64,000 nucleotides of DNA from positions 7,440,001 through 7,504,000 of the forward strand of contig NC_064676.1 in the NCBI RefSeq assembly GCF_023278565.1, read 5' to 3'. The DNA is from Colletotrichum lupini (taxonomy: Eukaryota; Ascomycota; Sordariomycetes; Glomerellales; Glomerellaceae). The notes under the pieces were generated by a model. It searched no databases. It was not told the DNA's origin and saw only the letters and a list, made by a program, of their open reading frames with translations. The translations under genes and the position numbers were made by a program. Numbering within the stretch: position 1 is the first letter of the stretch; each line of letters begins with the position of its first letter. Shown here one piece after another: positions 19,574 through 32,862 of this stretch.

Positions 19574-22500
19574 GATGAAAGCTCAGTTGTCTGTTGGATT
19601 TGTGTGCTATTATTTGTAAGTGACGATGTTTCCATGTCGACTGAAGTGCTACACTCACTCGTGCTATAAGGTGTTTTTACTTCACGTACTTGATCAAAGA
19701 GGATGGGAGAATTGACGCCCTTGAAGCGACAGTCAGCGCGGGGTTGATGTAAATGGTCAATCTCTCATGCTTACGTAGCTACATTCGCTGACGGAAATCC
19801 TTGTTGGGCTTAACATCAGGCGTGGATGTGATTTGGCAATTCTTCAGAGAGCGAGTCTTATCGTCAGGGGAAGTGTCCAAACCGGGCAGGACGGCAACAG
19901 AATGCGACAGTCAGATGGCTGCCTAGAAGAAGGGACTTTCGTACTTGTTCGTTGATTGCGACGTGGAACGTTTGGTCTTCCCTCTTCAAAGTGGCGACAA
20001 TGAACAAATGAAGAGACCATCAATCCTAGTCACAAGTTGGGCCGCGCAATGAAGGGAAAAGGCACATTTTCGGTGATGGGGATAGCCTCAAAAAGCGCAA
20101 GTCAAATCCTGCGAGAGTGCACAATCGCTGTGGGGGCTCATATAAACCTCGGCTCAATCGAGGTGGGCAACTAAGAAGGTCGGGGCTTGGATAGAAAGAC
20201 AGTATCGAGTACTCGCACGTTGATAGTAAAAGATCGGGATGAGTGACATATCATGGGTTTGCGAGTATGTTACTGGGGAAGCTCACGATATGCTGACTGG
20301 ATATTCTGAGAACACCACTCGTTTTCAAGACCAGGTTAGCTCACCGAGAAGGTTACCAGAAGTGTCAATTTGCAACATGGATCATTGATATGACGCGGTT
20401 ATGATGCGATCAAACCATAGAAGCACATGAGTCTAGTAACGATCTTGATTAGAGTATATGCATTCACAACGGGTTGCAAATGGCGCGTAGAGTCGAGATC
20501 AATCGAGGTTGAAGAGTGCAAAGTTCCACCACTTGCGAGAACCTCTCGCAAGATCATGTACTCTCGGCGCGATCATCCGAAAGATCACGTACGGCAACCA
20601 GTGAGAGTGCTCCTAAATGGCGCAGTCGGGACCAAAGATGCACGCAATCAGGCTTGAACTACCATGCCCCCGAAGATGAGGAAACGTGGCTGGCCTTTTC
20701 GGGACTCTTCGCCCACGATGCGAATATGGAAGTGGTACAGCAACAGCCACTAGAGAGGCGGGATTGGCGCCATGTGCCTGGCCTGGTGGCGGGGAGATTC
20801 TCCCGCTGTTCGGGCCAAAAGAAGGCCTTATCTGTGGTCGCATGCAGTAGCAGTTGTATCGGGCGTCGAGATCAGACGGAGGACTACGGCCCTGCATCGA
20901 CTTTCGGGCAGAGTCGGTGGCATTGGGTGCCGTAGAGTGGCAGAAGAGAAGGAAAATGGCTCAGATGTTGTGCGATGCCGTTCAGCCTGATGTGATGGAT
21001 TGGGTGGTCACTGGTGAAGCTGCTTTAGAGAGCGTCGGATAGTGCAGCCATGAGCACTACGGCGTAATAGAGAGAGTGGCCGAGAGAGACGGGGAACCAA
21101 CCTCTCGGCGTAGCCTGGTGGAAGCTGGGTCTAGGCCCGACGAGGAGTGAAGATGGGATGAAGATATGGGGAGGGCGAGATATCAGACCCATGGGGTTTG
21201 TGGATATGCTGGGCAGAGCGCGAAGAGCTTTGAGACCGGTCTGGGCGTCGTCGTCTGCGGGCCGTAACGCACTAGGAAGTGAAGCAAAAGAGTTGCATGT
21301 CTAAACCTGTACAGACTTTTATCTCGTTTGCGGCTTCTTGGCTGAATTATGGACGATGAGATGAGGGGGGGGGGGGGGGGGGGGGGGCACTCGTCAGTTG
21401 CGTTCCAAAGCTCTGAAGCTCCAGCTGTCTGTGCCATGGCAAAGTTCCAACTCGATACAGAGCATAAAAGGCTGATAAGAGATCCTCCTAAGGTACTGGG
21501 TATCACAATTGTGAGCCCGATCCGATGACATGGGGATGGACGTCCCCTCTCCTCTTCCACTGTACCATCCGGGAATGGCCTACGCGGATTCCTGTTTCTG
21601 GAGAGGGAACGGAGCGAGGCCGGCGGGCGATAGGTAATGCAGGTGAAGAGGGAATTGGCCGAGGGTGCATGATTGCATCTTCAGGCGCCGTAGTCTGCAT
21701 TCTGCATTCTGCAGGCTGCAAGAAGTCATGGTTGCCCAGCCGTTGTTGGTCTAGTGGTTCTGTTGGAGTCTACTTCGTCGTTGACTCTCATGCATGGAAT
21801 GAAGAGAGTTGACCCGTCTCGAAGCACGTTTCTCGTCAAGCCATCCATTCATTGCTCATCCATGAGCCAAGCCGTGGTCACTGGAAACGGGAGTTGCATA
21901 TTGGGGAGGATGTTTAAAAAGGCGGTGGAACCCACCGTGCTTGATGATGGCCCCGGAATGGGCAGAATTGGATCACCATTCTATACACAGCATTCACAGT
22001 TCCGAGCGGGTCTATTCCTCTGCAGCTCTGGATTAAACTCAGTAGGTGAGTGGTTGCATCCGGTCACGATCTCACTTGGTCTCTGTGCCGTCCGACGTGG
22101 CCTGATAGAGATAGACCAGACTTTGTGGTCTGCCTTTGCCTTTTGAAACGCATCAGTCAGTCCAGTGCAAGTCGGAGTCGCATTGCAGCAGCCAGCTTGA
22201 GGGAAGCCAGTTGTTTCGTCGCTCAAGGCTAGCCCGCATTCCGCGCCGCTCACCGTCTTTTCGGAAACCAAAACAGAGCAGAGCAGGCGGTTAGAGTTAT
22301 CAACCCCGAGGCCGGAACACGCACGGGAAACGTTACGGTTACCAAAGTCTGTACACAAAGTACGCTTCAGCTTTGAGGCAACTTTATTGCAGAGTACAGA
22401 GTATCCGTAGAGAGCCTCACTCGAGTCACTATTTTGGCACTGGCCACTGAGTAGCAGAATAGGGGGCAAATAATTACCTCGAATTACGTCAGGTGGGTCG

Positions 22501-25487
22501 TAACTTTCCACGGTTTACAGGTAGCGTAGAGTCCTTTGCATCAAGCAATGTTTGACCCGAATTTACGGCGGCTCTGTCATCGTGTTCTGATGGTGTCTGC
22601 GCCATCCGGGATGACCGCGGCGGCAGCTCAACGTGGCTCTCCCAGCAGGACGGGCACTATCAGACGGTGGCGGGGATGGCTTCCGTTGGGGATCAGCCGC
22701 GGGTTTAGTACCGCAGTAGGCTGGTAGAGAATAGGATAGTGTCCGGTCTGTCAGTCCAGCGGCCAGTTCCAGTGGGCTCAGCTCAGCTCACGCCACGAGA
22801 TGATGAGATGCTTAGTTGTAGCCTGGCGTCCCTTTCTCGGCTCACAATGTGTTGTCTGGATGCTGCTAGTGCAAAATCCAATCAACTGGTGAGGGCCGAG
22901 AAGTTTGTGGGCTATGGACGGGGGAAGGATCATTACTCAATCCCGCTATGGTGTTGTTTTGGGTCAATTATTGTATCTTTTTTGTTTGATTCTTTCCGAT
23001 CCCCTGAATGCTTTTACGTACTTGGACCGTATCCCATTTCCCACCGAGATTTTTCCATGTTTCCATGTTTCTACACTGTAATTGTTGAAGACTTGTTGGA
23101 GGGTCCGAACAATTGGGATTTTTGAGAGATGCAATTTGGGTTGCATCACAAAGACATCATAGGGCACACAGACAACGGCAAGCAATGCAAGGTGTCACAA
23201 AGCACGGAGCTTAGAGCAGACAGAGACAGCGGCATCGACCAGGGCACATCCCACCATCCAAAGAGCCCATCAACTCGGGTCCATCTCCGATTACCATGGA
23301 CTTAAGACAAGATAGACAGCCCCGGTACTCTAAAGCTGGCCCTGATGAACAGTATGGAGCACTCGATAGATCGGAGGCAATGACAGAACAGTTATTGGAT
23401 CTTTTGCTTCTGATGGCCCCTTTTCAAAAGCATTGAGCCAATCCCGCCATAAACAATTCGTCCCATCCGAACCAGGCGAGTGGCCTGGCAGGGGGAGGGG
23501 GACTAAGTCCAGGTAACGGGCGAGTCGCGAGGAGGTATTCTCGGTGTATCCCGCCGCATCGAAGGGGTGTGGAGAGACTTATGACGCAGCCATTTCCACT
23601 TGGTCTGTTACATGTTCAAGACCTTGATCAAGATGGTCGTGGTTGTGTCTGTCTCCACGCCCAATCCCGGAACGATTCTTCCCTCCCCCACCTCCATGAT
23701 CCATCTCTGATCTCTCTCCTTGGAGTCTCCTGGTACGGACAGGTACCTAGTTATCGAGTCCTGGTCTGGCAATGCTCTGGCGCAGAGAGGAACAAGCTGG
23801 AAGACGCCAGAGCTTGACCACGGTATCCTCCAGAGTCCCAGCATCTGCCAGGATTATGCAGCACCAAAATAGACCGTGGACGCTACGGAGTACTGTCTAA
23901 TAGTGCAATAGCGGTAGAGGCCGCAGTGACATGTGCTGCCCCTCGCTGTCGGTTCAACACTTTGAGCATCTCGATTTGGGGTACTCACCACTATTTTTCA
24001 GCTCCGAGACACGGACAGTCGACTAGGCGACCACTTCAAATGCTCAACTCTTGTTGAATTGTCTCTTTCATTATCAATCTGATCTCATCATCCAGCACCT
24101 AGTTGCAGAGAGAAGAAGAGAGAAGAAGAGACGGTGGGAAAGAAGAAAGAGGCCCCTGACGCAACGGTACAAGCCTCTACCAAGCAATACGGCGGCATTG
24201 GCATCATCCACCAAGGCCAATCATTGAGCTCATGAGAAAGCAGCAGTGGGTTCTGCGGTGCTCAGGCCGTGGTCTGTCAGTCTGCGATCCCTGGCGCCGC
24301 TCTTTTGTGTTTTCTGGAGACTTTTTCTTGGAGACTGGCCTGGGCCGGAGAAGACCATCCACCCACCACCCATGCTCACTATGCTGGTAGTGTTGTAGAC
24401 TTGAGAAGAGAGTGAGAGGATAGGAGCAAAGCGTCCTGCAGCCGTCGTACTCTCTGATACCAAGTATCTGTTGCGTGTGTTTACTGCTGAAAGGTACTTT
24501 GAATAATCCCTTCTATCGTATCACAGCACCAACGTTATTATTATTGTTACTATTACCAAGAATACATCAAGAGAAAATACCACGCGCGAGAGAATACCCA
24601 CCAAGAGGCATACGCGGCATTCTTTTCTGTCCATTGCTTGCATTGCTTGCATTCAACAGACACGTTCCATCCAGGCTTGGAATTCACCTCCTTCAACTCC
24701 GTACCCCGGCTCAGAAACCCCCGCCACCTTGCGTCTCCCCCGTCACTCTGAACTCACCGTTGGGTTGGTTTGGTTTGCCATCAGGTCAGATCAGATACGG
24801 TTGCTTCCAACTTGACTGACAGTATCGTCTGGTTGCTTACTGCTTGCCGTGTTGCCCTGGTATCTGTCTGGTCTTGGTCTGGATGTTCGGCTCGGCTCTG
24901 CTTGCTCTCTACACTATCCGTAAAGACTGTAGCTATTGTCTCTGGTCTTGTCTCTGGTGTATTCCTCTCCATTGCTGCATCCCTCCCCCGTATTCCGTCT
25001 TGCGTCTCCAGATCCCCCGGTCCAGCCCCAGCTCAGTCAGGTCCAGCCTCCAAGCGGTCAACCGTCGTCTTTTAGTCTTGTCTTTGTCCGTCACTTTCTG
25101 AGCCTCTAGTCCTTCCGTGCTTGCTCTTTCCATCCATCCATCCATCCTTTTACTTTTCTTCCCTTGGTCACATTCTCATCTTTACATACACCTTTGCCTT
25201 CTCCTCCACAACTAGACGCAGCATCACCACCTTCACTTCATCTCAACCCTGGTCATACGTAGGGTGACATTTCCCACTTGAGGCTCGTCTGAATCTTCTG
25301 CCCGTGTCCCCCCTCTCGGCCTCTTTCTCGTCTCCCCCTGTTCCTTGGGACAGCCGCTAAGCCAAACTCTACACGTTCCCCGGCACACCACACTCAGCAC
25401 CACCACCCACCGCTTTCGAGAGAAGAGCAGCAAAGAACAGAGACGGGAACAGTGTAAAGAGACTGAAGAAGAGAGAAAAGACGAGTC
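19574..25487. other. 5.9-kb region without a convincing gene
   Basis: All open frames are short and without a domain. The longest, 21981-22511 on the minus strand (176 residues), is not recognisable. It contains a 23-G run at 21365-21387, small purine repeats near 24108-24131 (GAGAGAAGAAGA) and a CT-rich stretch from about 24,500 to 25,487 that is likely promoter and 5' UTR of TPS2, including ATCC repeats near 25130-25148. A non-coding RNA or a very fragmented gene cannot be excluded. Confidence 0.5.
21365..21387 (+). repeat. Poly-G run of 23 bases
   Basis: Twenty-three consecutive G residues in an intergenic region. The length may be approximate because such runs are hard to sequence. It can form a G-quadruplex. 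Confidence 0.85.
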
Positions 25488-28400
25488 ATGGAGCAACACT
25501 CCCCCGCGCCAGAGTCGACGGGCGTCAACCCCGCCAACCCCGTGCTGCGAAGCATCGCCCTGTCGGACGCCGTGACGCCGGGCATCCACCAGCACACGTA
25601 CAACTCTGCCGACAGCTCGCGCGCCCAGTCGCCCAGCGGGAACAGCTACTTCCCTCCCTCCAACTACACCACCCACGACTCTCACCACCACCACCAGACT
25701 TCCTCTCAACAACAACATCAACCTCCCACGAGCGGCAACAACATCACGAGCAATCCCGCTTCGTCTCCCGCAAACACAGCTGCCTCAAATACCTCCAAAG
25801 TCCCTCCGTCGCCAGGCCCCGGCGACATCCTCAAGCGCATGACCCTCGCCGCCATGGGCCGTCGCGAGTCCCTCTCCCAGATTCGCAGCGCCAACCCAGA
25901 CCTGCAGCTGAGCGGCAACATCATCTCGGCCACCTTCAACATTCCCCATTCCCTCAAGTACCGCAAAGGTTCCGACTGGGTGAGTTCACGTCTCTATCTC
26001 TGCTGTTCAAAAATCCCCTCAATTCGCCATCCTTCACCAGGACAACCCCGCTGACATCATCGCCATCACAGGAATTAAAGGCGCGCCGCGGCCAATCCGC
26101 CCTCTTCGACTCCTTTGCCTACCTCTCTTCCGACGAGACTCCCTGGAACCACACCGTTGTCGCCTGGACCGGCGAGATCGATACCCCCCAAGACGTCCTC
26201 TCGCCGCCCGGCACCCCGCCCGCTACGACTGTACACTTCTCCTCTCTCAACACCCTCTCCGCGCCCGTCCCGATCGATGGCGATGCTCGCCTGCCCACGC
26301 CGCCTCCCAGCGAGGGCCTCTGGCTTCCCAAGGAGGACCAGGCCCGCCTCGAGACCCAGCTCGCCCATAGCAAGACCATCAAGACGGTGCCCGTCTGGCT
26401 CTGCGACGACGACGAGCAGCAAGAAGCGGGCGTCCTCCTCAAGGACCAGAGCCGCTGGCGCCGCTACGCCGAACACGACCTCTACACCCTCTTCCACTAC
26501 AAGCAGCACGAGCCCACCGACGGTCGCAAGGAGCGCCTGCAATGGGCCGACTACTACCGCATGAACCAAAAGTTTGCCAACCGCATCATCGACCTCTACA
26601 AGCCTGGCGACATTGTCATTGTTCACGACTACTACCTCATGCTGCTGCCCAGCATGCTCCGCCAGCGCGTCCCCAATATGAACATCTCCTTCTTCCTCCA
26701 CTCGCCCTTCCCCTCCTCCGAGTTCTTGCGCTGCCTCCCCCGTCGCAAGGAGGTTCTCGAGGGCGTCCTCGGCTCCAACCTCGTCGGTTTCCAGTCCTAC
26801 AGCTACTCGCGCCACTTCTCCAGCTGCTGTACCCGCGTCCTCGGCTTCCCATCGGATAGCGGCGGTGTCGATGCCTACGGTGCGCGCGTGCAGGTCGGTG
26901 TCTTCCCCATTGGTATTAACGCCGACAAGTGCGAAATGTACGCCTGGACCGACGCCGTCACCGAAAAGTACGACGCTCTCAAGAAGCTGTACGAGGGCAA
27001 GAAGATTATCGTCGGTCGTGACCGCCTCGATTCCGTTCGCGGTGTCGCCCAGAAGCTCCAGGCCTTTGAGCGCTTCCTCGAAATGTACCCCGACTGGCGC
27101 GAAAAGGTCGTCCTCATCCAGGTCACCTCCCCCACCAGCATCGAGGAGGAAAAGGACGACGATGGTTCCGAGTCCCGCATCGCGACCCGCGTCAACGAGC
27201 TCGTCATGCGCATCAACGGCATGTACGGCAGCCTGGGCTTCTCCCCCGTCCAGCACTACCCCCAGTACCTCAGCCAGGACGAGTACTTTGCTCTCCTCCG
27301 CGCCGCCGACATTGGCCTCATCACCTCGGTCCGTGACGGCATGAACACTACGAGCATGGAGTATGTCATCTGCCAGCGCGAGGGTCACGGCCCCCTCATC
27401 CTCTCAGAGTTCAGCGGTACTGCCGGTAGCCTTAAGGACGCCATCCACATTAACCCCTGGGACCTCAGCGGTGTCGCCGTCGAGATCAACAACGCCCTCA
27501 CAATGACGCCCGAGAAGCGCATGAACATGCAGGCCAACCTCTACAACCACGTCACCACCCGAAACGTCCAGAGCTGGATCGATAACTTCATCCGCAAGCA
27601 CGTCCACGTTCTCGGCACCCAGAAGAACGTAGCCGCCACCCCTCTCCTCGACCGCGCCACCCTCCTCAAGACCTACCGTGAAGCCGGCAAGCGCCTCTTC
27701 ATGTTCGACTACGACGGTACCCTCACCCCCATCGTCCGCGAGCCCAGCGCTGCCGTCCCCTCCGAGCGCGTCCTGCAGACCCTCAAGGCCCTCGCCAGCG
27801 ACGAGCAGAACGCTGTTTGGATCATCTCGGGCCGCGATCAAGAGTTCCTCACCCAGCACCTTGGCCACATTGCCGGTCTTGGTTTCAGCGCTGAGCACGG
27901 CAGCTTCATGAAGAATCCCGGCTCCGACGAGTGGGTCAACCTTGCCGACGAGTTCGATATGGGCTGGCAAGCCGAGGTCATGGCCTGCTTCCAGTCCTTC
28001 ACCGACAGAGTGCCCGGTATGTTTGGATTGCCTTTATTGACGAGTAAATCACGAGAACATTTGCTAACATGAACAAGGCTCCTTTGTCGAGCGCAAGCGC
28101 TGCGCCCTCACATGGCACTACCGTCTTGCCGACCCCGAGCAGGGCATCCACATGGCCCGCGAGTGCCAAAAGGAGCTCGAGTCAACAGTGGCGCAAAAGT
28201 GGGATGTCGAGGTCATGGCAGGCAAGGCCAATCTCGAGGTCAGGCCGACGTTTATCAACAAGGGCGAGATTGCGAAGCGCCTCGTACACACCTACAACTC
28301 GGCGCCCGCGTTCGAGAAGCACCCCGGCCCCGTCGAGTTCGTCCTCTGCCTGGGCGACGACTTTACCGACGAGGACATGTTCCGCGCCCTCAACGGCCTG

Positions 28401-28625
28401 TCGGGTACCGAGGTCCAGCACGAGCACATCTTCACCGTTACTGTCGGTGCCAGCACAAAGGTCACTTTGGCGAGATGGCATCTGCTAGAGCCCGAGGACG
28501 TGGTCGAGTGTGTCGCGTTGCTGGCGGGAGTCGGTCTCGGCGGCGAGGCTCACGAGCACTTTGGCCAGGTCAACTTGGCTGCTCTGAGCACGGTCGAGGG
28601 ACACATTCCCGAGTCGGAGAAGTGA
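25488..28625 (+). CDS. TPS2: Trehalose-6-phosphate phosphatase with GT20 domain
   Basis: Three exons: 25488-25979, 26072-28016 and 28078-28625, giving 994 residues. The first 110 residues are low-complexity (Ser, Gln, His, Asn). A GT20 trehalose-phosphate-synthase-like domain spans about residues 165-680 (VHDYYLMLLPSMLR, SFFLHSPFPSSEFLR, VGVFPIGINADK, SVRDGMNTTSMEYV). A HAD-type phosphatase domain follows at about 700-960 with the nucleophile motif DYDGT (D710, D712) and the acidic motif GDDFTDED (D906, D907). An intact DxDGT marks the phosphatase subunit that releases trehalose from trehalose 6-phosphate in the cytosolic TPS complex, as in yeast Tps2, whose GT20 domain is regulatory. It is a core stress and growth gene. 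The long CT-rich leader upstream suggests a long 5' UTR. Confidence 0.95.
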
Positions 28626-30013
28626 CTAAAGAAGAAGCCAAGTAAGCTGTGATGAGGGAAGAAGAGCATACAGCGGGGAGGAGTCATACAGCCGGGAGTA
28701 TGGATAGAAAGCGGCATTCTTTGATTTTAGTGTCATTACCTCAGCCGCCGGTATTTGCCTTTTTTTTTTTCACCTGTTTTGATATTCACACAGACACAGA
28801 CACACTCGCCGATGAACAGAGCGAAAAGTCATCGAGCAACATGGGAGGTGGTTGATACGAGGCATGATGCATGGGCTCAGCATGGGAGCGGAACAGCCCA
28901 GAGAGACGGGCTAGATGCATATAGACTATATTCTTATCCTACACATTGGACTTCATATCTGCACATTCGCTTCAATGCGATGACAATGTGATGCTTTTAG
29001 TGATCTTGGTGATGCCCCCCTCTTCACATGTCTTATTCACATGTCTTATTCACATGTCTTATTCACATGTCTTATTCACATGTCTTATTCACATGTCTTA
29101 TTCACATGTCTTATTCACATGTCTTATTCACATGTCTTATTCACATGTCTTAGCAGCTCCAAGATGGTGTGTGTAACGGCCCCAGAAAACAACGTCACAT
29201 TGACAGCGGCTGTGCTCGAGATCGTCGGATCTACAGCCCGGTTCCTGGCATACGCTCGGGCGGAATGGCCGAAACTCAATTGAAGCTTGTTTGCTCCGTT
29301 GGGACGGACGAATCACTTGTTTTCAATTGGAAATGTTTGGACGAAAAAGTAACCTGATCGTGTACACAGAGAGACTCGCAACTATCAGATTGACAACATC
29401 ACGGACTCGTTGCCTCTCAGAGTATTATCGAATAGAATGTTGGTGACTCCCCAAGAGCACGTTTGCGCAGATTCAAGATCCTAGTCGTGTGGATCTCTTG
29501 GCGAATGCTACGATCCTCGGGGCTGGAGATGCGATTCTTGATGCTCAGTAGTGAGCAAACATGGCCTCATCCATCACTACGAGCACCTCGCGATTTGATG
29601 ACTGACGTGACCACCTGTCGCGAGTAGGTAGATGTAATCATAGACAACGTCAAGACTCGATCTCGCTCATTATGTTCATTATTTCACCAGCCATACCCAG
29701 CGCTGTCTTGGCACATCCTGCCATAGCGAGGTCGGACCCATCACCGCTTTCGACCTCCCTCTTTGAGCTTCCTGATCCGACGTTGGATTATCAAAAAGAG
29801 AACGAGCACATTACAGAACCCTTGCTCGCATGAGATGCGGGGCAATTGATACGCATTGCTGGAGACTGCGAATTGTGCGTAGAGAAGCGTATGATGAGTT
29901 GTCGCGATGGTTTAAAGGTCGGTATGCTCGCTGTCTCTATACTCGACAAGCTGCAGCCACCAGTCACAGCAAACTCGTGACGGTAGATGTGAAGAACTTG
30001 GCCGAGAACCACG
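28626..30013. other. Intergenic region with 13-bp minisatellite
   Basis: No convincing gene. The frames across 28946-29283 exist only because the tandem repeat lacks stops. Apart from the minisatellite I see nothing in it. Confidence 0.6.
29025..29152 (+). repeat. 13-bp minisatellite, 9.8 copies
   Basis: Unit CACATGTCTTATT repeated nine times exactly (29025-29141) plus a partial copy CACATGTCTTA. The copies are identical, which suggests recent expansion. Confidence 0.97.
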
Positions 30014-32604
30014 ATGCGCTGCCTTTGGATCTTGTCCGCCCTCGCCTGGGTCGCCAAGGCCGCCGCTCAAGACATCACCGACGACGACTCTCCAAAGATT
30101 GAAGCACACCGCTTCATCATCGAATTCGCCAGCGCAAGTCCTCTCACCATCTCTAACTAACTCCTCAAGACTGACCAACAACAGGGCACCCACGCCAAAG
30201 CCAAACGCGACGAACTCTCCTCCACAGGAATCCGCGTCCTCAAAACCTTTGACTCGCCACTCTTCTCCGGCGCGAGTCTAGAAACAAACAACCACACCCT
30301 CGAATCCCTCCTCATCCTCCCAGACATCGTAGCCGTCTGGCCCAACATGCAGGCATACCTCATCGCCCCCGTCAAGCGCCAAGTCGCAGTCGACCCTACC
30401 GCGGCAGCAGCGCACGCGGTACACTGGGCCACGGGCGTCGATGAACTCCACCAACAAGGCGTCCGCGGGCAGGGCGTGAAAGTCGGCATCGTCGATACGG
30501 GCATATGGTACAAACACACCGCCCTCGGCGCGGGTTTTGGCCCCGGGTTCAAGGTTGCCGGCGGCTGGGACCTCGTCGGGGACGGGTGGGTCGTCGGCAC
30601 CGAGAAGAAGCCCGATGCGGACCCGGCTGATGAGCAAGGGCACGGGACGCATGTCGCGGGGATCCTTGCCGGGGAGGATGTTTCTTCCGGGTGGGTTGGT
30701 GTTGCGCCTGATGCGAGTTTGTATTCGTATAAAGTCTTTGGTCCGGGTGATGGGACGGATCAGGCGACTATTATCGATGCGTTCCTCCGCGCGTACGAGG
30801 ATGGGATGGATGTTATTACTGCTAGTATCGGCGGTCGAGGGGGATTCGCGAGTAATGCCTGGGCTGTCGTTGCGAGCCGGATCGCTGCTGAGGGCGTGGT
30901 CGTCACCATTGGCGCCGGGAACTCGGGGAACGGAGGGGCGTACTATGCTAGCACGGGCAGCTCTGGCGAGAATGTGCTCAGTGTTGCGAGTGCGGAGGTG
31001 AAGCGCGATGAGGTGAAGGGAGAAGAGGTGCTGCGGCCGTCGTATTTCACGAGTTGGGGCGGGTTATACGATTTGTCTGTCAAACCTGATGTTGCTGCGC
31101 CAGGGACGGATGTGTTTAGTACGTGGCTCGGCGGGGATGACAATGAGTTTGTGTTGCTGTCTGGGACGAGTATGGCTACACCTTATGTTGCTGGTGTTGC
31201 AGCGTTGTATATCTCTAAGCATGGCGGAAGGAGTATTCACGGCAAGGGGTTTGCGAGGGACCTAAGTATGAGGATCATCTCGACGGGGGCCTCGTTGCCG
31301 TGGTTGTTGTATAGTGGCGATGCGGATCAGGCGTATCGGGCGCCGTCGCAGCAGGTTGGTGGTGGGCTTGTTGATGCGGCCAAGGTTGTTGGATATCGAA
31401 CGAGCTTGGAGCTGACGAGGTTTGGGTTGAATGATACTGCCAACTTCCGCGCGAATCAAGGAGTTCTGGTCAGAAACGGAGGTAATCAGACGGTGAGGTA
31501 TACCTTCGAGGTTGAGAGCTGGGCTGGGGTTGAGATGCTTAAGGCTTTTGATGGACGTGATCCGGGAGAGACGCCGAGGATCAAGTATAGGCCAGAAATC
31601 GTGCCTAGCAATATCTCGGCGAGGGTTACGGTGCCGGAGGAATTTGTGTTGGGTCCTGGAGAGGAGAGACGAGCAGAGTGAGTTTTCTTCTTTGAAGAAC
31701 GGATGTTGAGGACGAGGCTAACTTCCCTAGATTCATCTTTGAGGCGCCAGAGGGGGTTAACGAAACAGCGCTCCCGGCCTACGGTGGTCGTCTCTTGGTC
31801 AAGGGCGACAACGGGGAGACTGTATCCGTTCCCTACCAAGGGTTGGCTTTCGACTTGCAGAAGCAGATGGAAAGTCCCTTCCATGGGACCTACCCATGGT
31901 TGAGGTCGACGAGCGCGTATAGTAACAAGACGACGTGAGTGTGATGTGGTCATGGACCCGTTGGTACATGAAGCTGACTTGAATTGCAGCTTCAGCTTTG
32001 AACTCGCCAGTGGTATACAAGACTTCCCCATGATGTTCATGAAGGCCAAATGGGGCACAAGAGAGGTTCGGTGGGATGTAAGTCAACTTCAACGCCCGAC
32101 CCTATGGCATTACGGCTTAATACTAAACCAAAGCACCAGATTTATGAATCCAACTTTAACGAGGCGCCAGACTGGGAATACCCTCCCGTGTCCGGACAAC
32201 GAGGCTACGTCGGCTCAGCCACATCCTGGGCCTCTGCCGGTAAGACGTCGAGCTTCAACCCCGCTCGCCACAACGCCAGCGATACTTTCTCGTTTCCAGA
32301 GACTGATGTCGCGAGAAACGCACTGACGACGGGCGGGTTCACGACAGCGTACTATTGGTTTGGCAAGTTGGGCGACGGAAGTGTCATGGCACCGGGCAAT
32401 TACACGTGAGTTCTTACACCACCGTCCCCAGCAGATGATGTGCCTTGGATCAAACGATGCTGACTTGGAAACAGAATGAGGTTTGCGGTGCTGCTACCAT
32501 TTGCTGATCCCCAGCTAAGTGAGAGCTGGAAGGGGTTGACGACCAAGTTCACAGTCTTGCCGAAAATTGGGAACAGCACGGTCAATAGAAGGGGATTCTG
32601 GTGA
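30014..32604 (+). CDS. Secreted subtilisin-like serine protease (S8) with C-terminal Fn3-like domain
   Basis: Six exons: 30014-30133, 30185-31677, 31731-31934, 31990-32077, 32140-32405 and 32475-32604, giving 766 residues. A signal peptide (MRCLWILSALAWVAKAAA) is followed by an inhibitor-I9-like propeptide (RFIIEFASGTHAKAK). The catalytic triad is D144 (VGIVDTGI), H193 (GHGTHVAGI) and S369 (GTSMATPYVAG), with N286 (GAGNSG) for the oxyanion hole. Beyond residue 450 there is a beta-rich region like the Fn3 domain of C5a-peptidase-type subtilases. It is expected outside the cell as a protease for nutrition or host protein degradation. The first intron (30134-30184) starts with GCAAGT, a GC-AG intron. 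No GT donor gives an open frame there. Confidence 0.92.
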
Positions 32605-32862
32605 GAAGCTGGGCGTTCTCCGTAAGAATATTGTGGATGATTTACTGTCTCGAAGTTCCCATAGGTGCATCGTTGGCTTGGGCAAGTCCCTGTAGTAGGT
32701 GCCTCGTCTCTATGGCAGTCGTTCCATCTCAGGTCCAGTGGCAGGCCCACTCATAAGTGTCCCTAGCATATACACAGTCCATCCACGCCCTCTTATTGAA
32801 CTCTGAAACTATCTGAGAGGAAAATTGAGCCTTTCTTCTCCAATCCTCCTAGTGATTCCTGA

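Noticed and set aside
21743..21800. Possible tRNA relic (TGGTCTAGTGG, an A-box match)
   Set aside because: No B box, no acceptor stem and no T arm downstream, so only an isolated 11-bp match.
21981..22511. 176-residue minus-strand frame in the gene-free region
   Set aside because: Cys-rich by chance, no signal peptide, domain or splice support. A secreted small protein was considered but the N-terminus does not fit.
26075..27388. 437-residue minus-strand frame inside TPS2
   Set aside because: Antisense of the GT20-coding region, with no domain. It is explained by codon bias.
28946..29283. Two overlapping frames with a Ser-His-Val-Leu-Phe-Thr repeat
   Set aside because: They exist only because the 13-bp minisatellite contains no stop in two frames. 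No start context or homology is seen.
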